DNA of 29,450 nucleotides. It comes from SXOA01 sp051004015 (GTDB lineage Bacteria > Planctomycetota > Planctomycetia > Pirellulales > Pirellulaceae). Positions 15,222 through 22,769 of this stretch are shown here, piece by piece. The first letter of the stretch is position 1; every line of letters begins with the position of its first letter. Location: NCBI GenBank assembly GCA_051004015.1, contig JBPCKT010000119.1, forward strand, positions 1-29,450, in the 5' to 3' direction. The notes below the pieces were generated by a model. That model saw only the letters and a program-made list of their open reading frames with translations. It was not told the origin of the DNA and searched no databases. Made by a program: the position numbers and the translations under genes.

Positions 15222-15294
15222 CCTCCCGTAGCTCAGTGGTGAGAGCAGCCGCCTTATAAGCGGCAGGTCGCTGGTTCAATTCCAGTCGGGAGGA
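15222..15294 (+). tRNA. tRNA-Ile (anticodon UAU) inside the nuo operon
   Basis: Acceptor CCTCCCG pairs with CGGGAGG; D-stem GCTC/GAGC; anticodon stem GCCGC/GCGGC with loop CTTATAA, anticodon TAT at 15255-15257; variable loop AGGTC; T-arm GCTGG-TTCAATT-CCAGT; discriminator A. Identity elements known for E. coli tRNA-Ile are all present: C4-G69, U12-A23, C29-G41, A37, A38 and A73. The anticodon reads AUA directly, unlike the usual CAU tRNA modified by TilS. No CCA is encoded. It lies 60 bases after nuoD and 16 bases before nuoE, on the same strand, so it may be processed out of the operon transcript. The first pair C1-G72 is unusual for Ile. Confidence 0.93.
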
Positions 15295-15310
15295 CTGGAC
15301 GCTACGAAAC

Positions 15311-15796
15311 ATGGCAGACAAACCCCGCATCCTGACCGACGAAATGATCGCCGAAATCAAGGCGTTCTTTCCGCGCTATCCGTCCAAACAGGCGGTCACG
15401 CTGCCGGCGCTGCACATCGTCAACGAGAAGCTGCGTTTTGTTCCGCTCCGAGCCGTGGTGGAAATCGCTCAGCTACTGGAGCTGCATCCCTCCCAAGTGC
15501 AGGACACGCTCACGTTTTACGGCTACTTCAAGCAGGACGCCCCCGCCGGTCGCTGCCGCCTCTGGGTCTGCCGCAGCATTAGCTGCGCTCTTCGTGGCGG
15601 CGACGAGTTGCTCGACCATCTCTCGCATTCGCTCGGTGTGAAGCCAGGCGAGACCACCCTGGACGGCCGCATCACCTTGGAATACGCCGAGTGCCTTGGT
15701 GCCTGCGAGCACGCCCCCTGCGTCCTGGCCAATGAAGAACTAATTCCCAGCGTCAGCCATCAGCAAGCGGATGAGTTTGTGCAAACGGTGAAATGA
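15311..15796 (+). CDS. nuoE: NADH-quinone oxidoreductase subunit E
   Basis: A 161-residue 24-kDa-class subunit with the [2Fe-2S] cluster N1a in the NADH dehydrogenase module. The ligands are Cys87 and Cys92 (CRSISC) and Cys128 and Cys132 (CLGAC). The front part has a helical bundle with FPRYPSKQAVTLPALHIVNE, and then QVQDTLTFYGYF, as in the family. The ATG is 16 bases after the embedded tRNA; the closest ribosome-site-like GGGAGGA is the tRNA 3' strand itself, and no better one is visible. Confidence 0.97.
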   Translation: MADKPRILTDEMIAEIKAFFPRYPSKQAVTLPALHIVNEKLRFVPLRAVVEIAQLLELHPSQVQDTLTFYGYFKQDAPAGRCRLWVCRSISCALRGGDELLDHLSHSLGVKPGETTLDGRITLEYAECLGACEHAPCVLANEELIPSVSHQQADEFVQTVK

Positions 15797-15809
15797 AAAC
15801 CGACAATCC

Positions 15810-15900
15810 TTAGGCCCGAAGGGCCGACATGAAATAGCCCGGCCCGTCAGGGCCGGGGTTATGAATCAAAAAACTCGTTCTAAGGCCCGAAGGGCCGACA
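15810..15900. repeat. Left palindrome block (A-B-A) of the transposase island
   Basis: Three palindromes in a row. A1: TTAGGCCCGAAGGGCCGACA (15810-15829). B: TAGCCCGGCCCGTCAGGGCC and a few more bases (15835-15861). A2: CTAAGGCCCGAAGGGCCGAC (15880-15900). A units share the hairpin GGCCC-GAA-GGGCC-like core. The block is in mirror order to the right one at 16395-16486. Confidence 0.85.
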
Positions 15901-15923
15901 CCATTTCTCTGCGAGACCCTGCC

Positions 15924-16370
15924 ATGTCCTACATTTCCAACCTCGTCCACTTCGTTTGGTCAACCGACAAACGCGAGCCGCTCATTCGGAAATCGTGGCA
16001 GGATGACATGTATGCATATATTGGAGGGATTCTCTCGAACAAGAAAGCGAAAATGCTCGCCGCTGGCGGACTTGCGGACCACGTCCACGTTTTGGCGTCC
16101 CTCCCCGCAGCGCTGTCTTTATCCGAGGCGGCCGGCGCGATGAAAGCGAACTCCAGCCGCTGGATTCATGAGAATGCCCCACAATGCAGAAGTTTCGAAT
16201 GGCAGGAAGGATACGCGGCGTTCACAGTAAGCAAGTCGGTTGAGCCCAGCGTTGCAGCCTATATTCAGAATCAAGGTGAAACGCATCGACAAAGGCAGTT
16301 TAAGGAAGAGCTGGTGGAACTTCTGGAAAAACACGGAATCAAGTACGAGGAACGGTATTTGTGGATCTGA
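15924..16370 (+). CDS. Y1 (HUH) single-strand transposase, RAYT/IS200-like
   Basis: A 148-residue Y1_Tnp-family protein (COG1943 type). It begins MSYISNLVHFVWSTDKREPL; an earlier in-frame ATG at 15861 lies inside the flanking palindrome and is unlikely. The HUH metal motif is His53-Val-His55 in GLADHVHVLASL; the catalytic Tyr is Tyr113 in SVAAYIQNQGETHR. The end EKHGIKYEERYLW is typical of the subgroup. All catalytic residues are present. Such proteins nick single-stranded DNA at hairpins; RAYT members act on REP palindromes. It is flanked by two mirror-image palindrome blocks and sits between nuoE and nuoF in operon orientation, so it would be transcribed with nuo. Confidence 0.92.
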   Translation: MSYISNLVHFVWSTDKREPLIRKSWQDDMYAYIGGILSNKKAKMLAAGGLADHVHVLASLPAALSLSEAAGAMKANSSRWIHENAPQCRSFEWQEGYAAFTVSKSVEPSVAAYIQNQGETHRQRQFKEELVELLEKHGIKYEERYLWI

Positions 16371-16394
16371 CTTGTTCGCTTAAATCCTGCCAAG

Positions 16395-16486
16395 TGTCGG
16401 CCCTTCGGGCCTAGGAGCGATTTTAGTTTTCGTTATCCCGGCCCTCACGGGCCGGGCTATTACATGCCGGTCCTTCGGACCTAAAA
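16395..16486. repeat. Right palindrome block (inverted A-B-A) of the transposase island
   Basis: In inverted orientation relative to the left block. A3: TGTCGGCCCTTCGGGCCTAG (16395-16414). B': TATCCCGGCCCTCACGGGCC and on (16434-16459). A4: TGCCGGTCCTTCGGACCTAA (16465-16485), with a compensating change on both sides of its stem (GGTCC/GGACC). Together with the left block this makes about 90-base terminal inverted repeats. Confidence 0.85.
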
Positions 16487-16522
16487 CCAAGCGTCCAGAA
16501 GAACGGTTAGCAAAATCATTTC

Positions 16523-17878
16523 ATGCCCGAGTTCCAGCCAGTCCTGCTCGCCAACGTCGGCACGCCCGAAAGCCATACACGAAAAGTGTATGAGCAGACC
16601 GGCGGCTATCAGGCGCTGCGCAAGGTGCTGAAGACGCTGAGTCCCAAGGACGTGCAGGAGCAGACGAAGGCGAGCGGCTTGCGCGGTCGGGGCGGGGCCG
16701 GGTTTCCCACGGGGCTGAAATGGACGTTCCTCCCCAAAGACCATCCGGGGCCGATTTATTTTTGCCTTAACGCCGACGAGAGCGAGCCGGGGACGTTCAA
16801 TAACCGCATCTTGATGGAGGACGACCCGCACCAGGTGCTGGAAGGGCTGATCATCAGTTGCTTCGCCACCAATTCGGCAGTCGCGTACTTTTACATGCGG
16901 TGTGAGTATCCGCTGGCCTACAAGCGAATCTGCCAGGCGGTGGCGGAGTGCTACGAAGCCGGCTATATCGGCAAGAACATCCTCGGCAGCGGCTATTCGC
17001 TCGATATCCATGTTCATCGCGGAGCGGGGGCGTACATCTGCGGCGAAGAGACTGGCCTGATTGAAAGCCTCGAGGGAAAACGGGCCTGGCCCCGCATCAA
17101 GCCGCCGTTTCCCGCGGTGGAAGGGGCCTTCCGCAAGCCGACGGTGGTCAACAATGTCGAGACCGTGGCTTGCGTCAAGCAGATATTTGACCGCGGCGTG
17201 GACTGGTTCAAATCCATCGGCATTCCCCCCGACCCGAACAATCCCCGCGACGCCGGCAGCTATGGGCCTAAGCTCTACTGTCTATCCGGCCACATCAACA
17301 AACCGGGCTGCTACGAGGCGCCGCTCGGCATCACCGTTACGGAGCTGATCGAGGAGTTCGGCGGCGGCATTTGGAACGGTCGCAAGGCGAAGGCGGCCAT
17401 TCCCGGCGGAATCAGCATGGGGCTGCTCAAGGCCAACGAGTTCCACTGCAAGCTCGATTTCAACGACCCCGGCAAGTTCGGCTGCCTGGGTCTGGGAACA
17501 GCGGCGGTCGTGGTGATGGATGAGACGGTCCGCATGGTCGATTTTCTGCTCAACAGTTGCCGATTCTTCTCCCACGAAAGCTGCGGCCAGTGTACCCCCT
17601 GCCGCGAAGGGACGAGCTGGGCCACCAAGATGATGACTCGCATCAAGCACGGCAAAGGGCGGCTCAAGGACCTGGACCTGCTGCTGGAAATTGCCGAGAA
17701 CATGGGCATCATGCCCGGCACCACCATCTGCGGCCTGGCGGACGGAGCGGCCTGGCCCATGAAAAACTGCATCAAAAAATTCCGCAACGAGCTCGAAGTC
17801 TACATCAAAAGCACCAACCCCAGCGGCTGGATGGAAACAGCCGCCGTCCCTGCCCTGCAACTTCTGGAAATTCATTAA
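16523..17878 (+). CDS. nuoF: NADH-quinone oxidoreductase subunit F (NADH/FMN)
   Basis: A 451-residue 51-kDa-class subunit that takes hydride from NADH through FMN. NADH/FMN loop: LRGRGGAGFPTGLKW (about 53-67). FMN contacts: NADESEPGTF and AYICGEETGLIESLEG. [4Fe-4S] cluster N3: Cys354, Cys357, Cys360 in SCGQCTPCREG and Cys403 in TTICGLADG. Full length. It starts 37 bases after the palindrome block; no clear ribosome site, so its translation depends on the region created by the island. Confidence 0.98.
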   Translation: MPEFQPVLLANVGTPESHTRKVYEQTGGYQALRKVLKTLSPKDVQEQTKASGLRGRGGAGFPTGLKWTFLPKDHPGPIYFCLNADESEPGTFNNRILMEDDPHQVLEGLIISCFATNSAVAYFYMRCEYPLAYKRICQAVAECYEAGYIGKNILGSGYSLDIHVHRGAGAYICGEETGLIESLEGKRAWPRIKPPFPAVEGAFRKPTVVNNVETVACVKQIFDRGVDWFKSIGIPPDPNNPRDAGSYGPKLYCLSGHINKPGCYEAPLGITVTELIEEFGGGIWNGRKAKAAIPGGISMGLLKANEFHCKLDFNDPGKFGCLGLGTAAVVVMDETVRMVDFLLNSCRFFSHESCGQCTPCREGTSWATKMMTRIKHGKGRLKDLDLLLEIAENMGIMPGTTICGLADGAAWPMKNCIKKFRNELEVYIKSTNPSGWMETAAVPALQLLEIH

Positions 17879-17909
17879 CTTTGCACTCTGCACTTTAAAC
17901 TTTGCACTT
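17879..17909. repeat. TTTGCACT-type short repeat in the nuoF-nuoG spacer
   Basis: The spacer reads CTTTGCACTCTGCACTTTAA then ACTTTGCACTT: three imperfect copies of a TTTGCACT unit. There is no ribosome site except a weak CCTCC stretch on the wrong strand. Confidence 0.55.
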
Positions 17910-17914
17910 CCTCC

Positions 17915-19540
17915 ATGCCCACGGTCATCGTTGACGGCCAGGAAATCACGATCGGCGACAAGGAGCGCCTGAACGGCATTCAGGTTGCCGAGCGTGCCGG
18001 CGTGGACATTCCGCGGTACTGCTGGCATCCGGGGCTCTCCGTCGTCGCCAGTTGCCGCATGTGCCTGGTGGAAGCGGGAAAGAAAGACCCGGCGACCGGC
18101 AAGATTGCAATGCAGCCCAAGGTCGTCCCCGCCTGTCAGACGCCGGCGGCCGACGGCACCGTGTTCGTCACCAACAGCCCCAAGGTCATCGAAGCCCGAG
18201 CCATGGTCGAGGAAGACCTGCTGCTCCGCCATCCCGTCGATTGCCCCATCTGCGACAAAGCCGGCGAGTGCTCGCTGCAGGACTACCATTTCGAGCACGG
18301 ACGCGATCAGCGGCGGGCCGACATCCAGCCCTTCACCAGCCGGCGAAGAGAACTCGGAGACACGGTCACGCTATTCGTTGACCGCTGCGTGATGTGTACC
18401 CGCTGCGTCCGCTTCACGCGGGAAATCTCCGGCACCAACGAGTTGATGGTCATCAACCGCGGGGCCCACGAGGAGATCGACGTTTTCCGCGACGAAAACG
18501 GCCAGCTCGAATTCCCGCTCGACAACAAGCTCTCCGGCAACGTGGTGGACCTCTGCCCGGTCGGCGCTCTGGGAGATAAGGACTTTCTTTACCAGCAGCG
18601 GGTCTGGTTCATGAAGTCGCACGACAACGTCTGCGCCGGCTGCTCGACGGGATGCTCCATCAAGGTGGAGGAGAACCAGGACCATGTCTATCGCCTGAAG
18701 CCGCGGACCAACCCGCATATCAACGGCTACTGGATGTGCGACGAGGGGCGTTATGGTTTTCATCACGTGCATGATGCCAACCGAGTCACGGAACCCCGCC
18801 GTTTGGAGAAAACCGGCTACGTCAATGTCGAATGGTCGGCGCTCCCGCAGGAACTGCACGCGAAAATAAAGAAGGCGGGCCGCCTAGCAGCCGTCCTTTC
18901 GCCACACCTGACCGTGGAAGAGGCGTATCTTCTCGCCAAGTACGTGAAGAGCCTCGATGCCAATGCTGTCCTGGCTCTCGGCCCGGTCCCCACCGAAGGG
19001 ACCGACGAGAAATTCAAAAGCGGGTTTGTGATTCACGCCGAAAAATGCCCGAATCGCCGCGGTGTGGAAAAGGTCGTCTCTTCGCTTGGCGGCAGCTTGC
19101 TCAATTGGGGCGATTTCCTCGGCCGCGCGGAAAGCGAAGCCTTCGGGGCGGTCTGGGTCACCGGCGGCTACAAAACTCCTTGGAACGACGACGCAGCCGT
19201 CGGCAGCCTGGCGAATTCCAAGCTGCTGATTGTGCAAGACTGCTTAGCATCTCTCCTGTGGGACCGGGCCGATTACCAGCTTCCCTCCGCGACGTTCGCG
19301 GAGCGGGAAGGGTCGTATGTGAATTACCAGGACCGCCTGCAGGCGTTCAAATGGGCGGTGCGTCCGCCGCAAGGCGTCAAAGCAGACGGGCAGCTTTTTT
19401 GGCAGCTCCTCGGCCGCACCGGCCTTTACAACGCGGCGGACGTGCTGGAAGAAATAGGCCGAGAGATTCCGTTTTTCGCCCCGGCGATCGGTGGAGTGCC
19501 GGACATAGGGGTGGACTTGAAAGTGAATCAACTAGCTTGA
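17915..19540 (+). CDS. nuoG: NADH-quinone oxidoreductase subunit G (short form)
   Basis: A 541-residue 75-kDa-class subunit, shorter than the 700-900 residues common in bacteria. Cluster ligands, in order: [2Fe-2S] N1b at Cys36, Cys47, Cys50, Cys74; N5 with the His ligand at His106, Cys110, Cys113, Cys119; N4 at Cys158, Cys161, Cys164 and the Cys in VDLCPVGAL; and a fourth site, Cys240, Cys243, Cys247 and Cys275 (VCAGCSTGC, YWMCDEGRYG), the N7-type cluster found only in some bacteria. The following molybdopterin-oxidoreductase-like domain (about 300-541) is reduced. No molybdopterin ligands are expected or seen. It starts 36 bases after nuoF. Confidence 0.96.
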   Translation: MPTVIVDGQEITIGDKERLNGIQVAERAGVDIPRYCWHPGLSVVASCRMCLVEAGKKDPATGKIAMQPKVVPACQTPAADGTVFVTNSPKVIEARAMVEEDLLLRHPVDCPICDKAGECSLQDYHFEHGRDQRRADIQPFTSRRRELGDTVTLFVDRCVMCTRCVRFTREISGTNELMVINRGAHEEIDVFRDENGQLEFPLDNKLSGNVVDLCPVGALGDKDFLYQQRVWFMKSHDNVCAGCSTGCSIKVEENQDHVYRLKPRTNPHINGYWMCDEGRYGFHHVHDANRVTEPRRLEKTGYVNVEWSALPQELHAKIKKAGRLAAVLSPHLTVEEAYLLAKYVKSLDANAVLALGPVPTEGTDEKFKSGFVIHAEKCPNRRGVEKVVSSLGGSLLNWGDFLGRAESEAFGAVWVTGGYKTPWNDDAAVGSLANSKLLIVQDCLASLLWDRADYQLPSATFAEREGSYVNYQDRLQAFKWAVRPPQGVKADGQLFWQLLGRTGLYNAADVLEEIGREIPFFAPAIGGVPDIGVDLKVNQLA

Positions 19541-19543
19541 CGA

Positions 19544-20806
19544 ATGATCGCAGCCCTCATCAAAATCGGGATCCTCATCGGCGGCCTCATGACCGCCGCG
19601 GCCTATTTCGTGCTGCTGGAGCGGCGGATGGCCGCCTGGGTGCAGGACCGCATCGGCCCCAACCGCGTCGGCGTGCCGCTATCGCTCTTTGGCTTCAAGG
19701 ACCTGGCCCTTTTCGGCCTAGGCCAGCCCGCGGCGGACGGCCTCAAGTTTATCTTCAAAGAAGAATACACGCCCGCTCACGTCGACAAACGGCTTTACGT
19801 CATCGCTCCCATCGTCATCCTGGCCGCGGCCCTGGCCATTTTCGCGGTCATCCCTTTCGGCAGCATGTTGCCGCCCCTGGACGATCTCGGCGTTCCAAGG
19901 GGAGACCCCGTCCAGCTCGTCGTCGTACCCGGCATGGACGTGGGAATGCTCTTCGTCTTCGCCCTCTCCAGCATCGCGGTCTACGGCGTCATCCTCGGCG
20001 GCTGGGCCAGCAACAACAAATACAGCTTTCTCGGCGGCCTCCGCAGCAGTGCTCAGCTCATCGCTTATGAGCTGCCGATGGGCCTGGGAATTCTCGGCGT
20101 GGTGCTCGCCGCCGGCTCGCTCGACTTGGACAAAATCATGAGGGCGCAGGCTGTTGGCCCGTGGTTCGCCATCGCCCAGCCGCTTGGCTTCCTCGTGTTT
20201 GTCATCGCCGCCTTCGCCGAAGCCGCCCGGCTCCCCTTCGACCTCCCCGAAGCCGAGCAGGAGCTGATTGGTGGCTACCACACGGAATATGCCGGTATGA
20301 AGCTGCTACTGTTCCTGGTGGCCGAATTCCTGCACATGATTACCGCCTCGTTCTTGATCGTGATCCTGTTCCTCGGTGGCTGGCACTTTCCCTATCTCAC
20401 GGGGGAAGTCGCACCTCTTGATTCCAGGTTTCCCGAGGCAATTACATGGTTCACCGCCATCATGCGGCTGGTCGTTTTTAACACCAAGATCTTCCTCGTC
20501 ATCGTGTTCTTCATGCTCGTCCGCTGGAGTTGGCCCCGCTTCCGCTACGATCAACTCATGTCGCTGGCCTGGAAGATCATGCTGCCGCTCGGCCTAGTCA
20601 ATTTCGTCGCCGTCGCCATCATGCAGGAAGCCCGCCATGCCCTCGGCTCCAAGGCGGAAAATCTCGGCTGGACGCTGATGGTCATTGTCTTCTCCTGGGG
20701 CATCTGCATCGCCGCCTGGGTGATTGCCGCCTGGTTCAATCCGTTGATTACCGATAACCGCCCCCGGCGCATGCTCGCCACAGCCGAGGTGGATTCGCAA
20801 ATATGA
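19544..20806 (+). CDS. nuoH: NADH-quinone oxidoreductase subunit H
   Basis: A 420-residue membrane subunit with about eight to nine helices that joins the membrane arm to the quinone site. Conserved stretches: VLLERRMAAWVQDRIGPNRV at the start, GLKFIFKEEYTPAHVDKRLY, AYELPMGLGIL, AAFAEAARLPFDLPEAEQEL with the acidic quinone-path residues, and GGYHTEYAGMKLLLFLVAEF. Longer than E. coli NuoH (325), mainly in loops and the C-terminal tail. It starts three bases after nuoG and its stop overlaps the nuoI start (ATGA). Confidence 0.97.
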   Translation: MIAALIKIGILIGGLMTAAAYFVLLERRMAAWVQDRIGPNRVGVPLSLFGFKDLALFGLGQPAADGLKFIFKEEYTPAHVDKRLYVIAPIVILAAALAIFAVIPFGSMLPPLDDLGVPRGDPVQLVVVPGMDVGMLFVFALSSIAVYGVILGGWASNNKYSFLGGLRSSAQLIAYELPMGLGILGVVLAAGSLDLDKIMRAQAVGPWFAIAQPLGFLVFVIAAFAEAARLPFDLPEAEQELIGGYHTEYAGMKLLLFLVAEFLHMITASFLIVILFLGGWHFPYLTGEVAPLDSRFPEAITWFTAIMRLVVFNTKIFLVIVFFMLVRWSWPRFRYDQLMSLAWKIMLPLGLVNFVAVAIMQEARHALGSKAENLGWTLMVIVFSWGICIAAWVIAAWFNPLITDNRPRRMLATAEVDSQI

Positions 20807-21351
20807 AACCCGACGACTCCTCCATCACCTGGATACCCGAGCCCAAGCTGGGAATGACGGGCAAAATGTTTTTGCCGCTCTTCGTCCAAGGGCTGACGAC
20901 GACCTTCAAGCATTTGAAGAAGTCGCTGGGGGGAGGTACCGTCACCGTCAGCTATCCCGACCAGGAGCCGACGATTGCCTCCCCGCTCATTTATCGCGGC
21001 GTGCATCGGCTCAATAAGGACCACGAGGGGCGGGTGAAGTGCGTGGCCTGCTTCCTTTGCGCCACGGCCTGTCCGGCCCATTGCATCGACATTATCGCCG
21101 CCGAAAGTCCCTGGCCCGACCGGGAAAAATACCCGGAGAGCTTCGCCATCGACGAGCTTCGCTGCATCTACTGCGGCATGTGCGAGGAAGCCTGCCCGGT
21201 GGACGCTATCGAGCTGACCAGCCTCTACAACCTCACCGGCCGCAGCCGCGAGGAGATGATTTTCGACAAGGAGAAACTCCTCTCCGTTTTCGACGCGACC
21301 AAAGACAAAGAGCCGATGAAGTCCGAAGCGATGGGAGGGACCGTCACATGA
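20803..21351 (+). CDS. nuoI: NADH-quinone oxidoreductase subunit I
   Basis: A 182-residue ferredoxin-like subunit with two [4Fe-4S] clusters, N6a and N6b. Motifs: Cys80-x2-Cys83-x2-Cys86-x3-Cys90 (CVACFLCATACP) and Cys121-x2-Cys124-x2-Cys127-x3-Cys131 (CIYCGMCEEACP). The amphipathic N terminus (LFVQGLTTTFKHLKKSL) attaches it to the membrane arm. It overlaps nuoH and nuoJ by four bases on each side (ATGA), indicating tight coupling. Confidence 0.98.
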   Translation: MKPDDSSITWIPEPKLGMTGKMFLPLFVQGLTTTFKHLKKSLGGGTVTVSYPDQEPTIASPLIYRGVHRLNKDHEGRVKCVACFLCATACPAHCIDIIAAESPWPDREKYPESFAIDELRCIYCGMCEEACPVDAIELTSLYNLTGRSREEMIFDKEKLLSVFDATKDKEPMKSEAMGGTVT

Positions 21352-22238
21352 GCGGTCTGTTCGTAGTAACCGGCTTCAGCGGGTTATTCGCTGCCCTCGC
21401 AGATATTAAGTCGGTCTGCTCCTGCGCGACTTTCTGGGCGCTGCTGGTCGGCGCCGTCGGCCTGTGGCTGGCCCTCCCGCAGCGGATTCGCTTTGGCAAG
21501 ACCATTGGCGGCGTGCTGGGCATCATTGCCCTGGGCCTCTTCGCGTCCGATTGGCCCCGGCTGTTTCCTTGGACCGATCAAGGAGTCTTTTGGCTCATCT
21601 CCGCCGTGACGATTATTGCCGCGGTGGCCACGATTTCCTCGCAGAGTCCGGTGTACTGCGCCATCTGGTTTGCCCTCTCGCTGCTGGGGACGGCGGGACT
21701 GTTCTTCTTCAACGGAGCGGAATTTCTGGGCGTGGCGACGGTCGTTGTCTACGCCGGGGCGATTGTCGTCACCTTTCTATTCGTCATCATGCTCGCGAGC
21801 CCCGAAGGGCATGCCTCCTACGACCGGCTCTCCTGGGGTTGGTTCGCCCGCTCCGCTTCCGTCTTTGCCGCTGCCGCGATTGTCGGCATTCTGACGATGC
21901 TGCTGGGGGGGCTCAAGGATCAGGCCCTGGCCAAGGATCACGAACGAGCCGAATCGGCCGCCCTTGCCGCAAAATCCTCTGCCCATGCCGCGGAGCCGAA
22001 GCGTCTTTCCCCGAAAGCGGCAAAACCGCAGGAAGTTTTCGGCTCGAAGGACCACATGGCCAATCTCGGCAGCGTCCTCTTTAGCCAGCACCTGGTGAGC
22101 GTGGAGGTGGCCGGAACCTTGCTGCTCGCCGCGCTGGTGGGAGCCATTTCGATTGCCATCCACGGCAAGCGGCGCCTGGAGACCAAGGTCGAAGAGGCCC
22201 TGCGCCAGGACGTTTCCGCAGCGGAGGCCCGCGCATGA
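21348..22238 (+). CDS. nuoJ: NADH-quinone oxidoreductase subunit J
   Basis: A 296-residue membrane subunit. The ATG at 21348 overlaps the nuoI stop; GGAGG at 21334-21338 is its ribosome site. A much longer open frame upstream in this register is just nuoI read out of frame. The family core is SSQSPVYCAIWFALSLLGTA and FLGVATVVVYAGAIVVTFLF (helix 3 with the pi-bulge Tyr). An N-terminal extension of two helices (to about residue 80) precedes it. A soluble Ala/Lys-rich linker (DQALAKDHERAESAALAAKS, about 185-235) separates the last helix (LVSVEVAGTLLLAALVGAIS), making it longer than the E. coli form (184). Confidence 0.95.
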   Translation: MSGLFVVTGFSGLFAALADIKSVCSCATFWALLVGAVGLWLALPQRIRFGKTIGGVLGIIALGLFASDWPRLFPWTDQGVFWLISAVTIIAAVATISSQSPVYCAIWFALSLLGTAGLFFFNGAEFLGVATVVVYAGAIVVTFLFVIMLASPEGHASYDRLSWGWFARSASVFAAAAIVGILTMLLGGLKDQALAKDHERAESAALAAKSSAHAAEPKRLSPKAAKPQEVFGSKDHMANLGSVLFSQHLVSVEVAGTLLLAALVGAISIAIHGKRRLETKVEEALRQDVSAAEARA

Positions 22239-22723
22239 ACGAGCTGAGCCTCCTCTACAACTACCTGATGGTCGGCGCGATCCTGTTCGTCCTCGGTCTC
22301 GTCGGTTTCCTTACGCGGCGCAACCTGATCGTCATGTTCCTCTGTGCCGAGATGATGTTGCAAGGTGTTTCCCTCAGCCTCATCGGCTTTGGCCGCTTTC
22401 ACGGCAGTCAACTTGAGCATCCGATAACTTTGAATTCTGAAACCATGGGCGCTTGGGGCGGCCAGATGCTGGTCATCTTCATCATCACGGTCGCCGCCTG
22501 CGAAGCCGGCATTGCACTGGCCCTGATCCTGATGCTGGCCCAGCGAGCCGGCAAGCTCGACAGTGCGATCTGGCAGGACCTGCGGGAAGAAGGTCAGCCC
22601 GCCTATGTGGACAGCCGCGTCCCTGAAGAGATTGCCGAAGACCACATCTGGCCCACCCTGACCCCCGCCGGACGCGAGCCCGTTCCCGACCTCGACGAAG
22701 CAACCCACCGGAGCAAAGTCTAG
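22235..22723 (+). CDS. nuoK: NADH-quinone oxidoreductase subunit K with C-terminal extension
   Basis: A 162-residue membrane subunit; most NuoK proteins have about 100. Helices: about 9-27, 31-55 and 73-100. Glu of the second helix (LCAEMMLQGVSLSLIG) and of the third (VAACEAGIALALILML), needed for proton transfer in the family, are present. After the third helix about 60 extra hydrophilic, acidic residues follow (DSAIWQDLREEGQPAYVDSR, ending ATHRSKV). ATGA overlap with nuoJ. Confidence 0.95.
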   Translation: MNELSLLYNYLMVGAILFVLGLVGFLTRRNLIVMFLCAEMMLQGVSLSLIGFGRFHGSQLEHPITLNSETMGAWGGQMLVIFIITVAACEAGIALALILMLAQRAGKLDSAIWQDLREEGQPAYVDSRVPEEIAEDHIWPTLTPAGREPVPDLDEATHRSKV

Positions 22724-22729
22724 GCGAGC

Positions 22730-22747
22730 GGGGGGCGTCAGCCCCCT
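22730..22747. repeat. G-rich hairpin repeat in the nuoK-nuoL spacer
   Basis: GGGGGC (22731-22736), loop GTCA, GCCCCC (22741-22746), in the context GCGAGCGG...TGATACTAAC. It is a short dispersed palindrome; no T-tract follows directly, so it should not stop transcription of nuoL. Confidence 0.65.
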
Positions 22748-22769
22748 GATACTAACCGCGTTTTTCGTC

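Noticed and set aside
15861..15923. Longer N terminus for the Y1 transposase
   Set aside because: The extra 21 codons lie in the flanking palindrome A2 and do not look like the family, which starts with MSYISN-like sequence.
21039..21347. Upstream extension of the nuoJ frame to 21039
   Set aside because: This stretch is the coding sequence of nuoI in another register. The ATGA overlap and GGAGG site place the nuoJ start at 21348.
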